Source: Betaproteobacteria bacterium (lineage in GTDB: Bacteria; Pseudomonadota; Gammaproteobacteria; Burkholderiales; Thiobacillaceae). Taken from it: a DNA stretch of 64,000 nucleotides. Position 1 is the first letter of the stretch; each line of letters opens with the position of its first letter. A program made the translations under genes and the position numbers. Location of the stretch: positions 89,670 to 153,669 of the forward strand of contig JACRAU010000033.1 of assembly GCA_016234655.1 (NCBI GenBank), in the 5' to 3' direction. The notes under the pieces were generated by a model. That model had not been told where the DNA came from. It ran no database searches and worked only from the letters and a program-made list of their open reading frames with translations. Shown here piece after piece: positions 27,128 through 38,015 of this stretch.

Positions 27128-27952
27128 CTATTTCTGGAACGGCTCGATCAACTTGCGCACGGAGTCGTAATCCTTGTCCTGGATGGGCACGAAGCCGTCG
27201 TAGCTGACATCGAAGGCCTCCAGCACCAGGGTCTTGTCCGGGCCGTCCTTCTTCAGCGCGAGCAAGGCGTCGCGCAGCTTCTGGCGGGTCTTGGCCGGCA
27301 GCTTCGGGTGCGCGGCGAAGACATACGAGGCCAGCGGCGCCGTGCTGCCGACCACGGCGAGCCCCTTGTAGCGGAACTCCTCGGCGATGGAGTCCTTCAG
27401 GATGCCGCCGTCGAAGTCGCCGGCCAGCACGGCCTTGGCGATGTTGTCGTAGTGCTTGAGGTAGGCGAACTCGGCGAAGTCGCCGGTGCCCAGGCCGAAG
27501 GAGGCGACGGCGGCCTTCTGCAACAGGGCCTTCTCGTCGCCGAAGGCGAAGCGCTTGCCCTTGAGTTGGGCCGGCTTGTCGATGCCGGAGCCGGCCTTGG
27601 TGACGAGGACCAGCGACAGGTGCGGCTTGCCGCGCGTGGTCGGGGCAACCAAGGGGATGGCGCCGTATTTCTTGCGCGCCTCGATATAGGCGACCGGGGT
27701 CAGGTAGGCGATCTGGGTGCGGCCGGCGCCCAGATCGTCGACGGCCGAGCTGAGGTTGGGCGAGGGCCGGAAGTGGACGTTGAGCCCGGTCTGCATGGCC
27801 AGGTAATTGGACAGCGCGCTCATGCGCTTGATCATCTCGACCGGGATGTCCATCGCGACCGAGCCCAGGGTCACGCTTTCCGCCGCCGGCGTGGCGCCGG
27901 TTCGCAGGCAGAGCAGCAGGCCGAGCAGGGCGGTGGCGAACAGTCGGGTCAT
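27128..27952 (-). CDS. PhnD-like periplasmic phosphate/phosphonate-type binding protein
   Basis: Encodes 274 residues with a signal peptide (about 1-24). The family pattern includes FGDEKALLQKAAVASFGLG, AVLAGDFDGGILKDSIAEEFR and a C-terminal FVPIQDKDYDSVRKLIEP. There are no ABC permease or ATPase genes nearby. Its start overlaps the diguanylate cyclase gene by four bases, so it is probably the ligand-sensing partner of that enzyme rather than a transport component. Ligand unknown. Confidence 0.85.
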   Translation of the reverse strand: MTRLFATALLGLLLCLRTGATPAAESVTLGSVAMDIPVEMIKRMSALSNYLAMQTGLNVHFRPSPNLSSAVDDLGAGRTQIAYLTPVAYIEARKKYGAIPLVAPTTRGKPHLSLVLVTKAGSGIDKPAQLKGKRFAFGDEKALLQKAAVASFGLGTGDFAEFAYLKHYDNIAKAVLAGDFDGGILKDSIAEEFRYKGLAVVGSTAPLASYVFAAHPKLPAKTRQKLRDALLALKKDGPDKTLVLEAFDVSYDGFVPIQDKDYDSVRKLIEPFQK

Positions 27953-29229
27953 GTCGTTTCCTTAGCGAGCGTGGAATACAGCGCGTATCGGTCGCGCCCT
28001 TGGTGTTTCGCGCTATAGAGCGCGCGGTCGGCCGCGAAATAGAGGGCCTGCGGCGAGGTGTTGGCGCCGCCGTATTCGGCCGCGCCGGCGCTGATCGTGA
28101 CCGGTATCCGGCTGCCGTTGTAGTGGAAGGGCTGGCTCCTGATCTTGTCGATGAGCTGGCGCATGAAGGCCTCCGCTTGCGCCTCCTCGGTGTGGTAGAG
28201 GATGACGGCGAATTCGTCGCCGCCCAGCCGGGCCGGCAGGTCGGCCTTGCGCACCATGTCTTTGGCCAGGTTGCCGATCTGATGCAACACCTCGTCGCCC
28301 GCCGCGTGGCCGTGGCCGTCGTTGATCTGCTTGAAATGGTCGATGTCGAACAGCACCAGGGTCAAGGGTTCGCCGAAGCGTTCCGCCTGGCCGATCAGGC
28401 GATCGAAGGTCTCGTCGAACTGGCGCCGATTGGGCAGCTTGGTCAGCCAGTCGGTCGTCGCCATCGAGCCGAGCAGTTCGAGGGTGTGCTCCAGCTCTTC
28501 GGTGCGGGCGACCAGTTCGATGTTCTTGTCCTTCAAGGCCTGGTCGGCGGCCTGCACCTTGCCCTGCAATTGGGCATAGTAATCGGCGAGGGCGCGGTTG
28601 AGCTTGTTGAACACCGCGATCAGGCGGCCGATCTCGTCCTCGCTATTCACCGGCAAGGCCTCGGCGACATAGGGCGCGCCCTTGGCGGTAGCGGCCTCCA
28701 TGGTCTCGGTCACGCGATGGATGGGCGCGACGATGCCGCGCGAGGTGATGACGAATAGGATCAGGCCCAGGATGCCGGCGAAGACGATCTGCTCGACAAG
28801 GATGCGCAGGTAGAGGGCACGGATGGCCTTATCCTCGGTCTCGGTCGATAGGCCGACGGTGACCTCGCCGATGTTTTTATTATCGAACACGATGGCCGCT
28901 TGGAAACGGCGGGAAGGCGTGTCCATCTGTTTCTCGGTTTGCGTCACGATCCGGTCGGAGGCGTTGCGGATGGCGACATGGATCACGCCGGCTTGTTGCG
29001 CGACGTTGTTGGACAGGATTTCCAGATTGCCGTAATCGTAGCCGGCGACCAGGCTGGCGGCGCCGGCCGCCGCGGTGTTGGCGATACCCTGGCCGGATTG
29101 CCGGAGCAGCTCGCTCAAATGGGACTGCTCGGTATGCACCCGGCCGATACCGATGGCGGTGGAGGTCAGCATGACCCCGGCCGCCACATAGCCGACGAGC
29201 TTGATGCTCAATCCGCGCTTCGATGCCAC
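27949..29229 (-). CDS. Membrane diguanylate cyclase (HAMP-GGDEF)
   Basis: Encodes 426 residues from a GTG at 29229 with AAAGGAG upstream. An N-terminal membrane helix (about 10-30), a periplasmic domain (about 30-155), a second helix (about 158-178, LVEQIVFAGILGLILFVITS), a HAMP-like segment and a coiled coil lead into the GGDEF domain (about 265-420). The active site GGDEF and the inhibitory I-site RKAD five residues upstream are intact, so it should make c-di-GMP with product feedback. The co-translated PhnD-like protein could bind its periplasmic domain. Confidence 0.92.
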   Translation of the reverse strand: MASKRGLSIKLVGYVAAGVMLTSTAIGIGRVHTEQSHLSELLRQSGQGIANTAAAGAASLVAGYDYGNLEILSNNVAQQAGVIHVAIRNASDRIVTQTEKQMDTPSRRFQAAIVFDNKNIGEVTVGLSTETEDKAIRALYLRILVEQIVFAGILGLILFVITSRGIVAPIHRVTETMEAATAKGAPYVAEALPVNSEDEIGRLIAVFNKLNRALADYYAQLQGKVQAADQALKDKNIELVARTEELEHTLELLGSMATTDWLTKLPNRRQFDETFDRLIGQAERFGEPLTLVLFDIDHFKQINDGHGHAAGDEVLHQIGNLAKDMVRKADLPARLGGDEFAVILYHTEEAQAEAFMRQLIDKIRSQPFHYNGSRIPVTISAGAAEYGGANTSPQALYFAADRALYSAKHQGRDRYALYSTLAKETT

Positions 29230-29335
29230 GATTTCTCCTTTGACCGGCGAGGGGAGGATTCAAGCGCCCTGATCGAACTATAGCCCGGTAAAAAACGAGC
29301 GCCGATGGCGGGCGAAAAACCCGCGCGGTGACGTG

Positions 29336-29590
29336 TCACGGCGTATCGGCGTTCGCCGACCGGCCTTGTTCCAATTGCGCCACGCGTTGCTCCAGCAGGG
29401 CGAGGCGTTCGCGCGTGCGGGCCAGCACGTGAGCTTGCACCTCGAATTCCTCGCGGGTGACCAGATCCAGCTTGCCCAGCAGGCCGGTCAGCGTGGCGCG
29501 CAGGTTTTTCTCGACATCCTTGGCGGGGCTGGCGGCGATGACTTGCGCGACATGCATGTTGATTTCGTCGAGCAGCTTGTTGGCGATCAT
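29336..29590 (-). CDS. ubiK: UbiK-like accessory factor of ubiquinone synthesis (BMFP/YqiC family)
   Basis: Encodes 84 residues from the ATG at 29590, preceded by AAGGAG; a longer frame upstream is not family-like. The family pattern [25 protein letters not shown], followed by [17 protein letters not shown] and a C-terminal coiled coil ([13 protein letters not shown]), is clear. UbiK forms a trimeric coiled coil that interacts with UbiJ in the soluble ubiquinone-synthesis complex. The neighbouring nitrogen-regulation operon is divergent and unrelated. Confidence 0.88.
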   Translation of the reverse strand: MIANKLLDEINMHVAQVIAASPAKDVEKNLRATLTGLLGKLDLVTREEFEVQAHVLARTRERLALLEQRVAQLEQGRSANADTP

Positions 29591-29674
29591 GGGGACTCCT
29601 TGGTGATGTGGGCGCAGTCTAGCAAAAAGCGGCGGGCCGCCAGGCACCAGAATGATGCGCGCGCTGGCAAATGT

Positions 29675-29691
29675 TGCACCATGATGGGGCG
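29675..29691 (+). promoter_or_regulatory. Candidate NtrC binding site
   Basis: TGCACC-N5-GGGGCG resembles the NtrC palindrome TGCACC-N5-GGTGCA (first half perfect, second half 4 of 6). It lies about 95 bp upstream of the predicted sigma-54 start site, the usual enhancer distance. Confidence 0.55.
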
Positions 29692-29751
29692 AAGTCGCCG
29701 AGGACAAGGCCGAACTTCCTTTATTTCATTGATCTGTAACGTGAATTTATG

Positions 29752-29768
29752 TTGGCACGGCTAATGCT
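29752..29768 (+). promoter_or_regulatory. Sigma-54 (-24/-12) promoter of the porin-glnK-amtB operon
   Basis: TTGGCACGGCTAATGCT has the invariant GG and GC separated by exactly 10 bp and matches TTGGCACG at the -24 element. It lies 53 bases before the porin start. It fits nitrogen-limitation control by RpoN and NtrC. Confidence 0.8.
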
Positions 29769-29820
29769 TGTGATTTGTCGTGCGCTGTTGCACTTCCATT
29801 TTGCATCCGAGGAGAAAGTA

Positions 29821-30926
<1,106 letters not shown>

Positions 30927-30936
30927 GGGGGCGACC

Positions 30937-32394
30937 ATGAAACATTTGCTGGCTGTATTGAGTGTGGTGGGGCTGCTCGGCCTGTCCGGGCTGTCCTTCG
31001 CCGAAGAACCGGCACCGGCGCCCGCCGTGGCCACCGAGGCCGCACCGGCCCCGGCGGCCGATGCGGCGGCGGCGCCTGCCGCTCCGGCCGAGGCCGCCGC
31101 GCCGACGCCGGACAAGGGCGACACCACCTGGATGCTGGTGTCCACCTTGCTGGTCATCCTGATGACCATCCCCGGCGTGGCCCTGTTCTATGGCGGCCTG
31201 GTCCGATCCAAGAACCTGCTGTCGGTGCTGACCCAGGTGTTCGCCATCTTCTGCCTGGTCGCCATCCTCTGGGTGGTCTATGGCTATAGCTTGGCCTTCA
31301 CCGCCGGCGGCGATCTCAACAGCTTCATCGGCGGACTGTCCAAGGCCTTCCTGGCCGGGGTCGACCCCTCGGTGAACGTGGAGACCTTCAGCAACGGCGA
31401 GGTCATTACCGAGATGGTGTTCATGGTGTTCCAGCTCACCTTCGCGGCGATCACCGCCACCCTGATCGTGGGCGGCTTCGCCGAGCGCATCAAGTTCTCC
31501 GCGCTCTTGGTGTTCGTCGTGCTCTGGTTCACCTTCGCCTACCTGCCGATGGCGCATATGGTCTGGTTCTGGGGCGGCCCGTCCGCCTTCGGCGACCCGG
31601 CCGGCTTCCTGTTCGCCAAGGGCGCGCTCGACTTCGCCGGCGGCACCGTGGTCCACATCAACGCCGCCATGGCCGCGCTGATGGGTGCTATCGTGATCGG
31701 CAAGCGCGTCGGTTACGGCCGCGACCCCATGCCGCCGCACAACCTGATGGCGACCATGATCGGTGCCTGTCTGCTGTGGGTGGGCTGGTTCGGCTTCAAC
31801 GCCGGCTCCAACCTGGAAGCGAACGGCACCACCGTGCTGGCCATGGTCAACACCGTGGTGGCGACCGCTGCGGCGGCCCTGTCCTGGATGGCCGCCGAAT
31901 GGGCGATCAAGGGTAAGCCGTCCATGCTGGGTATCGCCTCCGGCGCCGTGGCCGGTCTGGTCGCGGTCACCCCGGCAGCCGGTTTCGCCGGTCCCTTCGG
32001 TGCCCTGGTGCTCGGTGTCATCGCCGGCGTGGCCTGTCTGTGGGGCGTCACCGGGCTCAAGCGCGCGCTGGGCTATGACGACTCGCTCGACGTGTTCGGC
32101 GTGCACGGCATCGGCGGCATCATCGGCGCCATCGGCACCGGCATCGTGGTCAACCCGGCCCTGGGCGGCAGCGGCGTGTTCGATTACGCCACCAACGCCG
32201 TGGCCGAGTACAACTTCGCTGCCCAGGTGACCAGCCAGCTCTGGGGCGTGGGCGTCTCCGTGGTCTGGGTCGGCGCGGTCAGCTTCGTGCTGTTCAAGCT
32301 GATCGACATGACCATGGGTTTGCGCGTGAGCGAGGAAGAGGAACGCGAAGGCCTCGACACCGCGACTCACGGCGAGCGGGCCTACACCCTGTAG
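30937..32394 (+). CDS. amtB: Ammonium transporter
   Basis: Encodes 485 residues. A signal peptide (about 1-22) is followed by an unusual 40-residue Ala/Pro/Glu-rich segment before the first membrane helix (WMLVSTLLVILMTIPG). The eleven-helix core has the twin pore histidines in FAGGTVVHINAAMAAL and VFGVHGIGGIIGAIGTG and the Trp gate region HMVWFWGG. It conducts ammonium into the cell and is gated by GlnK encoded just upstream. Confidence 0.97.
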   Translation: MKHLLAVLSVVGLLGLSGLSFAEEPAPAPAVATEAAPAPAADAAAAPAAPAEAAAPTPDKGDTTWMLVSTLLVILMTIPGVALFYGGLVRSKNLLSVLTQVFAIFCLVAILWVVYGYSLAFTAGGDLNSFIGGLSKAFLAGVDPSVNVETFSNGEVITEMVFMVFQLTFAAITATLIVGGFAERIKFSALLVFVVLWFTFAYLPMAHMVWFWGGPSAFGDPAGFLFAKGALDFAGGTVVHINAAMAALMGAIVIGKRVGYGRDPMPPHNLMATMIGACLLWVGWFGFNAGSNLEANGTTVLAMVNTVVATAAAALSWMAAEWAIKGKPSMLGIASGAVAGLVAVTPAAGFAGPFGALVLGVIAGVACLWGVTGLKRALGYDDSLDVFGVHGIGGIIGAIGTGIVVNPALGGSGVFDYATNAVAEYNFAAQVTSQLWGVGVSVVWVGAVSFVLFKLIDMTMGLRVSEEEEREGLDTATHGERAYTL

Positions 32395-32429
32395 CGATCT
32401 GATTCACGACTCTCCTCCGCAAGGATTTA

Positions 32430-32454
32430 GGGCGCCCTCGGGCGCCCTTTTTTT
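32430..32454 (+). terminator. Terminator after amtB
   Basis: GGGCGCCC pairs with GGGCGCCC around a short CTCG junction and is followed by seven T residues. Confidence 0.9.
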
Positions 32455-32499
32455 ATGGCTGGCGGCTATAGTGGCGCAATCCAATAGCCGGGATGCAAA

Positions 32500-32967
32500 G
32501 TGAAACTGCTGATCGTCGCCGTCGGCGACAAGATGCCCGCGTGGGTCGAGGCCGCCTATGCCGAATACGCGAAGCGCATGCCGCGCGAGGCGCGGACCGA
32601 GCTGATCGAGGTCAAGCCCGAGAAGCGCGGCGGCCAGTCGGTCGACCGGATCAAGGCCTTGGAGGCGGCGCGGATCCTGGAGAAATGTCCGAAGGGCGCG
32701 CGCCTGGTCGCCCTCGACGAGCACGGCCAGACGCCCGACACCAAGGGCCTGGCCGGCCTGATGCAGGGTTGGCTGGCCGAGGGCCGCGATGTCGCGCTGG
32801 TCGTCGGCGGTGCCGACGGGCTGGCGCCCGAGCTGTTGCAAAAGGTCGAATCGAAGCTGGCGCTGTCGCGCCTGACCTTGCCGCACGGCATGGTGCGGGT
32901 GCTGCTCGCCGAGCAGTTGTACCGCGCGATGAGCCTGTTGCAGGGCCATCCCTACCACCGTGAGTAG
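32500..32967 (+). CDS. rlmH: 23S rRNA (pseudouridine1915-N3)-methyltransferase
   Basis: Encodes 155 residues from a GTG at 32500. RlmH methylates pseudouridine 1915 in helix 69 of 23S rRNA on the 70S ribosome. The SPOUT-fold knot is seen in VALVVGGADGLAPELL and the C-terminal LTLPHGMVRVLLAEQLYRAMSLLQGHPYHRE is characteristic. maf and rng follow, a common betaproteobacterial order. Confidence 0.96.
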   Translation: MKLLIVAVGDKMPAWVEAAYAEYAKRMPREARTELIEVKPEKRGGQSVDRIKALEAARILEKCPKGARLVALDEHGQTPDTKGLAGLMQGWLAEGRDVALVVGGADGLAPELLQKVESKLALSRLTLPHGMVRVLLAEQLYRAMSLLQGHPYHRE

Positions 32968-33008
32968 GCGGCTCGCCACGGCGTGGGCTCGGGTGTCATA
33001 ATCGCCGC

Positions 33009-33617
33009 ATGCAAAAGCGCATCTACCTTGCCTCGCAGAGCCCGCGCCGGCTCGAACTGTTGCGCCAGATCGGCGTCGACGCGATGGTGTTGCCCTTGCG
33101 CCAGCAAGGCGGCCGGGCCGATGTCGACGAGACCCCGGTCAATAGCGAGAAGGCGGTCGATTACGTGACGCGTGTCGCACGCATGAAGGTCGAGGCCGGG
33201 GCGATGGCGGTGGCCGGTCGCCGCTTGCCCCAGATGCCTATCTTGGCGGCCGATACCGCCGTGGCGGTGGATGGCATGATCCTGGGCAAGCCCACGAGCG
33301 CGGAACAGGCGGCGGCATGGCTGCGCGGCTATTCCGGCAAGACCCACAAGGTACACTCCGGCGTGGCCGTGGCCTGGGACGGCCAGGTGCAGGTAGCGCT
33401 GTCGACCAGCTCGGTGCGTTTTCGCGAGTTGAGCGAGGACGAGATCGCGGCCTACGTCATGAGCCGCGAGCCGATGGATAAGGCCGGGGGCTATGGCATT
33501 CAGGGCCGGGCCGCCGTCTTTATCGAGCATATCGCCGGCAGTTACTCCGGCGTCATGGGCCTGCCCTTGTTCGAGACGGCGACATTGCTGCGCGAGGTGG
33601 GCCTCTCTGTCCTGTAG
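33009..33617 (+). CDS. maf: Maf family nucleoside triphosphate pyrophosphatase
   Basis: Encodes 202 residues. The signature YLASQSPRRLELLRQIGV at the N-terminus, ADTAVAVDGMILGKP near residue 80 and EPMDKAGGYGIQGRA near residue 155 define the family. Such enzymes hydrolyse dTTP, UTP or modified nucleotides and thereby keep them from nucleic acids. It lies between rlmH and rng on the same strand. Confidence 0.95.
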   Translation: MQKRIYLASQSPRRLELLRQIGVDAMVLPLRQQGGRADVDETPVNSEKAVDYVTRVARMKVEAGAMAVAGRRLPQMPILAADTAVAVDGMILGKPTSAEQAAAWLRGYSGKTHKVHSGVAVAWDGQVQVALSTSSVRFRELSEDEIAAYVMSREPMDKAGGYGIQGRAAVFIEHIAGSYSGVMGLPLFETATLLREVGLSVL

Positions 33618-33682
33618 CGTTCAATCGGCGGCCGGTGCCTTCGGGTCGCCGGCCGCCGATTGAATATTGCTTGGCGGAAAAT

Positions 33683-35137
<1,455 letters not shown>

Positions 35138-35140
35138 AAC

Positions 35141-35581
35141 TCAGGCGGGATCGATCGACAGCGGCTCCCAGCCGTCGTCGGCCGGTTTGGCCGGCGCGGT
35201 CTTCGCCGGTTTGGCCGGCGCCTTCTTGGCCGCGGGCTTGGCCTTGGCTGCCGGTTTCTTCGGGGCGGGCGCGATCGGCTGCATCGAACCCAGCATATCC
35301 ACCAGCAGGGCCTTGCCCATTTGGCTGGCCAGCTTGAATTCGTGGCCGCATTTTTGGCAACGGAATTGCTTGTAGGGAATGACCTCGACCAGCGAGAGCA
35401 ATTGGCCCACGCTCAGTTGCGCGCCGACATGATCCGGCCGGTCGAGGTCGATCTCCGGCGGGCGGACGCCGGCCGAGATCGGCAGCCGGGCCTCGGCCTG
35501 TGCGCCGGCGCCGCACATCGGGCAGACCTTGCGCAGAATAGAGACGTGCTTGGCGGATGGCATGGCGTTTTCGTTGCGCAT
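35141..35581 (-). CDS. Zinc-ribbon protein with an Ala/Lys/Pro-rich tail
   Basis: Encodes up to 146 residues (an alternative ATG is at 35563). The first half has two CxxC pairs, CPMCG (about residue 20) and CQKCG (about residue 75), likely to hold one zinc ion. The second half is a basic low-complexity tail of Ala, Lys and Pro that could touch nucleic acid. It is the last gene of the yggS-proC operon on the minus strand, nine bases after the DUF167 gene. Function unknown. Confidence 0.7.
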   Translation of the reverse strand: MRNENAMPSAKHVSILRKVCPMCGAGAQAEARLPISAGVRPPEIDLDRPDHVGAQLSVGQLLSLVEVIPYKQFRCQKCGHEFKLASQMGKALLVDMLGSMQPIAPAPKKPAAKAKPAAKKAPAKPAKTAPAKPADDGWEPLSIDPA

Positions 35582-35590
35582 GAGGTCAGC

Positions 35591-35881
35591 CTAGAGCTTT
35601 TTCGTGACCTCTTCCACCGTCAGCGGCAGCCAAACGGTCTTGCGCCGTGTCTTGTCGCCGCGCAGCAACTTGAGCTCGCGGCCGGCCAAGCCGAGGCGCG
35701 TGGCGACGAAGGCAAGCACCGCCGCGTTGGCGGCGCCGTCGACCGGCGGGGCCTGGATGCGCAGCTTCAGCGCATCGCCGTGCGGGCCGGCCCATTCGCT
35801 TTTCGAGGCACCGGGTTGGATGTGCAGGATCAGTTCGCTGCCGCCATTGCCGCCGGGCCGCAGCCAGGAAGGGGTCACCAT
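35591..35881 (-). CDS. yggU: DUF167 (UPF0235, YggU) family protein
   Basis: Encodes 96 residues from the ATG at 35881, which overlaps the yggT stop region. Family marks are LILHIQPGASKSEWAGPHGDALKLRIQAPPVDGAANAA and LLRGDKTRRKTVWL, in short blocks. The function of the family is not known; it follows yggT in many proteobacteria. Longer frames upstream in this reading frame are shadows of yggT. Confidence 0.9.
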   Translation of the reverse strand: MVTPSWLRPGGNGGSELILHIQPGASKSEWAGPHGDALKLRIQAPPVDGAANAAVLAFVATRLGLAGRELKLLRGDKTRRKTVWLPLTVEEVTKKL

Positions 35882-36453
35882 ATCAGGCCGGTGGCATGGC
35901 GCTCCAGTCCGCTCACCACGGTGATCAGCAAGAGCTGGATGACGATGAAGGCCGCGATGGGGCTGACATCGATGCCGGCGATGTTGGGGATCAGCCGTTG
36001 CAACGGCGCCAGCACCGGCCGGACCAGGGCATGGAACACCGGGGCGAGCGGCGAGAAGGGGTTGACCCAACTCAGGATGGCTTGCAGGAAGATCAGGCCC
36101 ATCAGGATATACAGCGCCAATTGCAGCAGCATGGCCAGGGCATGCAACAGGAAGCCGGGCACCACGGCCCAGCCGGCCACGGCGAACGGATAGCTCACCA
36201 GCCACAGGCTGCCCAGGGTGATCAGCAGCTCGGCCAGATAGCACAGCAACAGGCTGGCCCAATCCAGGCCGAGCAGGCCGGGGATGACGCGGCGCAGCGG
36301 CCGCACCGCGAAATCGGTGACCTTGACGATGAACTGGGCGAACGGATTGTGGAACGGTACCCGCGCCCACTGCATGTAGAACCGCAGCCAGAAGGCCGAG
36401 GCGGCCAGGCCGAGCAGCACGCGCAGCAGGAATTGTAGGGCATCGATCAGCAT
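35875..36453 (-). CDS. yggT: YggT family integral membrane protein
   Basis: Encodes 192 residues from the ATG at 36453, which overlaps the proC stop by one base (TGATG). Two repeats are visible: FAVRPLRRVIPGLLGLDWASLL and ALVRPVLAPLQRLIPNIAGIDVSP, each before a hydrophobic helix. YggT proteins are implicated in turgor homeostasis and cell division in different bacteria; a clear biochemical role is not established. Part of the operon yggS-proC-yggT-yggU. Confidence 0.93.
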   Translation of the reverse strand: MLIDALQFLLRVLLGLAASAFWLRFYMQWARVPFHNPFAQFIVKVTDFAVRPLRRVIPGLLGLDWASLLLCYLAELLITLGSLWLVSYPFAVAGWAVVPGFLLHALAMLLQLALYILMGLIFLQAILSWVNPFSPLAPVFHALVRPVLAPLQRLIPNIAGIDVSPIAAFIVIQLLLITVVSGLERHATGLIW

Positions 36454-37265
36454 CACTTGTCCTCCCCGAACAGTTCGCCCATCTCGTGCGCGCGCGCGGC
36501 GGCGGCCCCGGCCGCGCGCATGATGGCTTGGCGCACATTGGCTTGATCGAGCGCGAGCAGGCCGCGCTCGGTGGTGCCGCCCTTGGAGGTCACGCGCAGG
36601 CGCAGCTCGGTCGGACTGACGCTCTCGCTCAGCGCCAACTGGGCCGCGCCATGGAAGGTATGCAAGACCAGTTGGCGCGCGGCGAGCGGGTCGAGGCCGA
36701 GCTCGATCGCCGCCTCTTCCAGGGCCTCGATGAAATAAAAGACATAGGCCGGACCGCTGCCGGAGATCGCGGTGACCGCATCGATCTGCTGTTCCGTCCC
36801 GACCCAGACCGCGGTGCCGACCGTTTCCATGATCCGGCCCGCCTGTGCCCGCTGTGCCTCGCCGACATCGGCCAGGGCGTACAGGCCGGTGATGCCGGCG
36901 CCGATCAGGGCGGGCGTGTTGGGCATGGCGCGCACCACGGCCGGGTGGCCGTGCAGCCAGCGCGAAATATCCTTGGCGCGAATGCCCGCCGCGATCGACA
37001 GCACCAGTTGATCCAGCCGCGGCCTGGGCAGGGCGTGCAAGACCTGGCGCAGCTGCTGCGGCTTCACCGCCAGCACGATGACATCGAGCGCGGCGAAGTC
37101 GCCGAGGCCTTCGCCGGCATGCACGCCGAACTCTTGCTTGAGCCAGGCGCAACGCCCCGGGTCGAGCTCTGCCACGGTGATGTCGGCGGCAGCGAAGCCC
37201 TGCTTGAGCAGGCCGCCGATCAATGCGGCGGCCATGTTGCCGCCGCCGATGAATGCGAGTTTCAT
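36453..37265 (-). CDS. proC: Pyrroline-5-carboxylate reductase
   Basis: Encodes 270 residues from the ATG at 37265; the reading frame is open much further upstream but that part is a shadow of yggS and pilT. ProC reduces pyrroline-5-carboxylate to proline with NAD(P)H. Marks are the Rossmann motif FIGGGNMAAALIGGL, VLAVKPQQL, RAMPNTPALIGAG, TAISGSGPAYVFYFIEAL and SPTELRLRVTSKGGTTERGL. The start overlaps yggS by four bases, so the operon is translationally coupled. Confidence 0.97.
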   Translation of the reverse strand: MKLAFIGGGNMAAALIGGLLKQGFAAADITVAELDPGRCAWLKQEFGVHAGEGLGDFAALDVIVLAVKPQQLRQVLHALPRPRLDQLVLSIAAGIRAKDISRWLHGHPAVVRAMPNTPALIGAGITGLYALADVGEAQRAQAGRIMETVGTAVWVGTEQQIDAVTAISGSGPAYVFYFIEALEEAAIELGLDPLAARQLVLHTFHGAAQLALSESVSPTELRLRVTSKGGTTERGLLALDQANVRQAIMRAAGAAAARAHEMGELFGEDK

Positions 37266-37969
37266 ATCTGTCCTTCTCTGGTCGTTTTGCTGCGGGCGCC
37301 GAAGATCGCGCTGCCCACGCGCACGATGGTCGCGCCCTCCATGATAGCCGCCTCCAGGTCGTCGGACATGCCCATGGACAGGGTGTCGATGGCCAGGCCG
37401 TCGGCCCGGGCCCGGTCGAACAATTCGCGCAGTTGCCGGAACTGAGTCCGTTGTTCGGCCCGGCCCGGCGTTGGCCGTGGAATGGCCATGAAGCCGCGCA
37501 GTTTCAAGCGCGGCAGCGCGGCGATCCGGCGGGCCAGGACGATGGCCTCGGCCGGCGCCACGCCGCCCTTGCTGGCCTCGCCGCCGATGTTGACCTGGAG
37601 GCAGACATCGAGCGGCGGCATTTCGGCCGGCCGCGCGGCGGACAGGCGTTCGGCGAGCTTGAGCCGGTCGACGCCATGCACCCAGGCGAAGTGCTCGGCG
37701 ATGGGCCGGGTCTTGTTGCTCTGGATCGGGCCGATAAAGTGCCATTCGAGTTCGAGGTCGGCCAACTGCTCGATCTTGGCCAACGCCTCCTGCAGATAGG
37801 ACTCGCCGAAGGCGGTCTGCCCGGCGGCATGCGCCGCGCGGATCGCTTCGGCCGGGAAGGTCTTGCTGACGGCGAGCAGCCGGGTCGATGCGGCCGGTCG
37901 GCCGCTGGCGGCGAGGGCGTCGTCGATGCGTCGGTGGATGTCTTGCAAGGCCTCTGCGATTGCACCCAT
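37262..37969 (-). CDS. yggS: YggS/PLPBP family pyridoxal phosphate homeostasis protein
   Basis: Encodes 235 residues from the ATG at 37969; the 29 extra residues upstream are not family-like. The PLP lysine is in LLAVSKTFP (about residue 39), and GESYLQEALAKIEQL, WHFIGPIQSNKTRPIAEH and LSMGMSDDLEAAIMEGATIVRVG follow. The protein controls the free PLP level and amino acid balance; it shows no known enzyme activity. First gene of the proC operon; pilT starts 46 bases away in the opposite direction. Confidence 0.96.
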   Translation of the reverse strand: MGAIAEALQDIHRRIDDALAASGRPAASTRLLAVSKTFPAEAIRAAHAAGQTAFGESYLQEALAKIEQLADLELEWHFIGPIQSNKTRPIAEHFAWVHGVDRLKLAERLSAARPAEMPPLDVCLQVNIGGEASKGGVAPAEAIVLARRIAALPRLKLRGFMAIPRPTPGRAEQRTQFRQLRELFDRARADGLAIDTLSMGMSDDLEAAIMEGATIVRVGSAIFGARSKTTREGQI

Positions 37970-38015
37970 AATGCCCGCGAACCCTCTGGAAACCGCGATA
38001 AACGGGGAGATTGTA

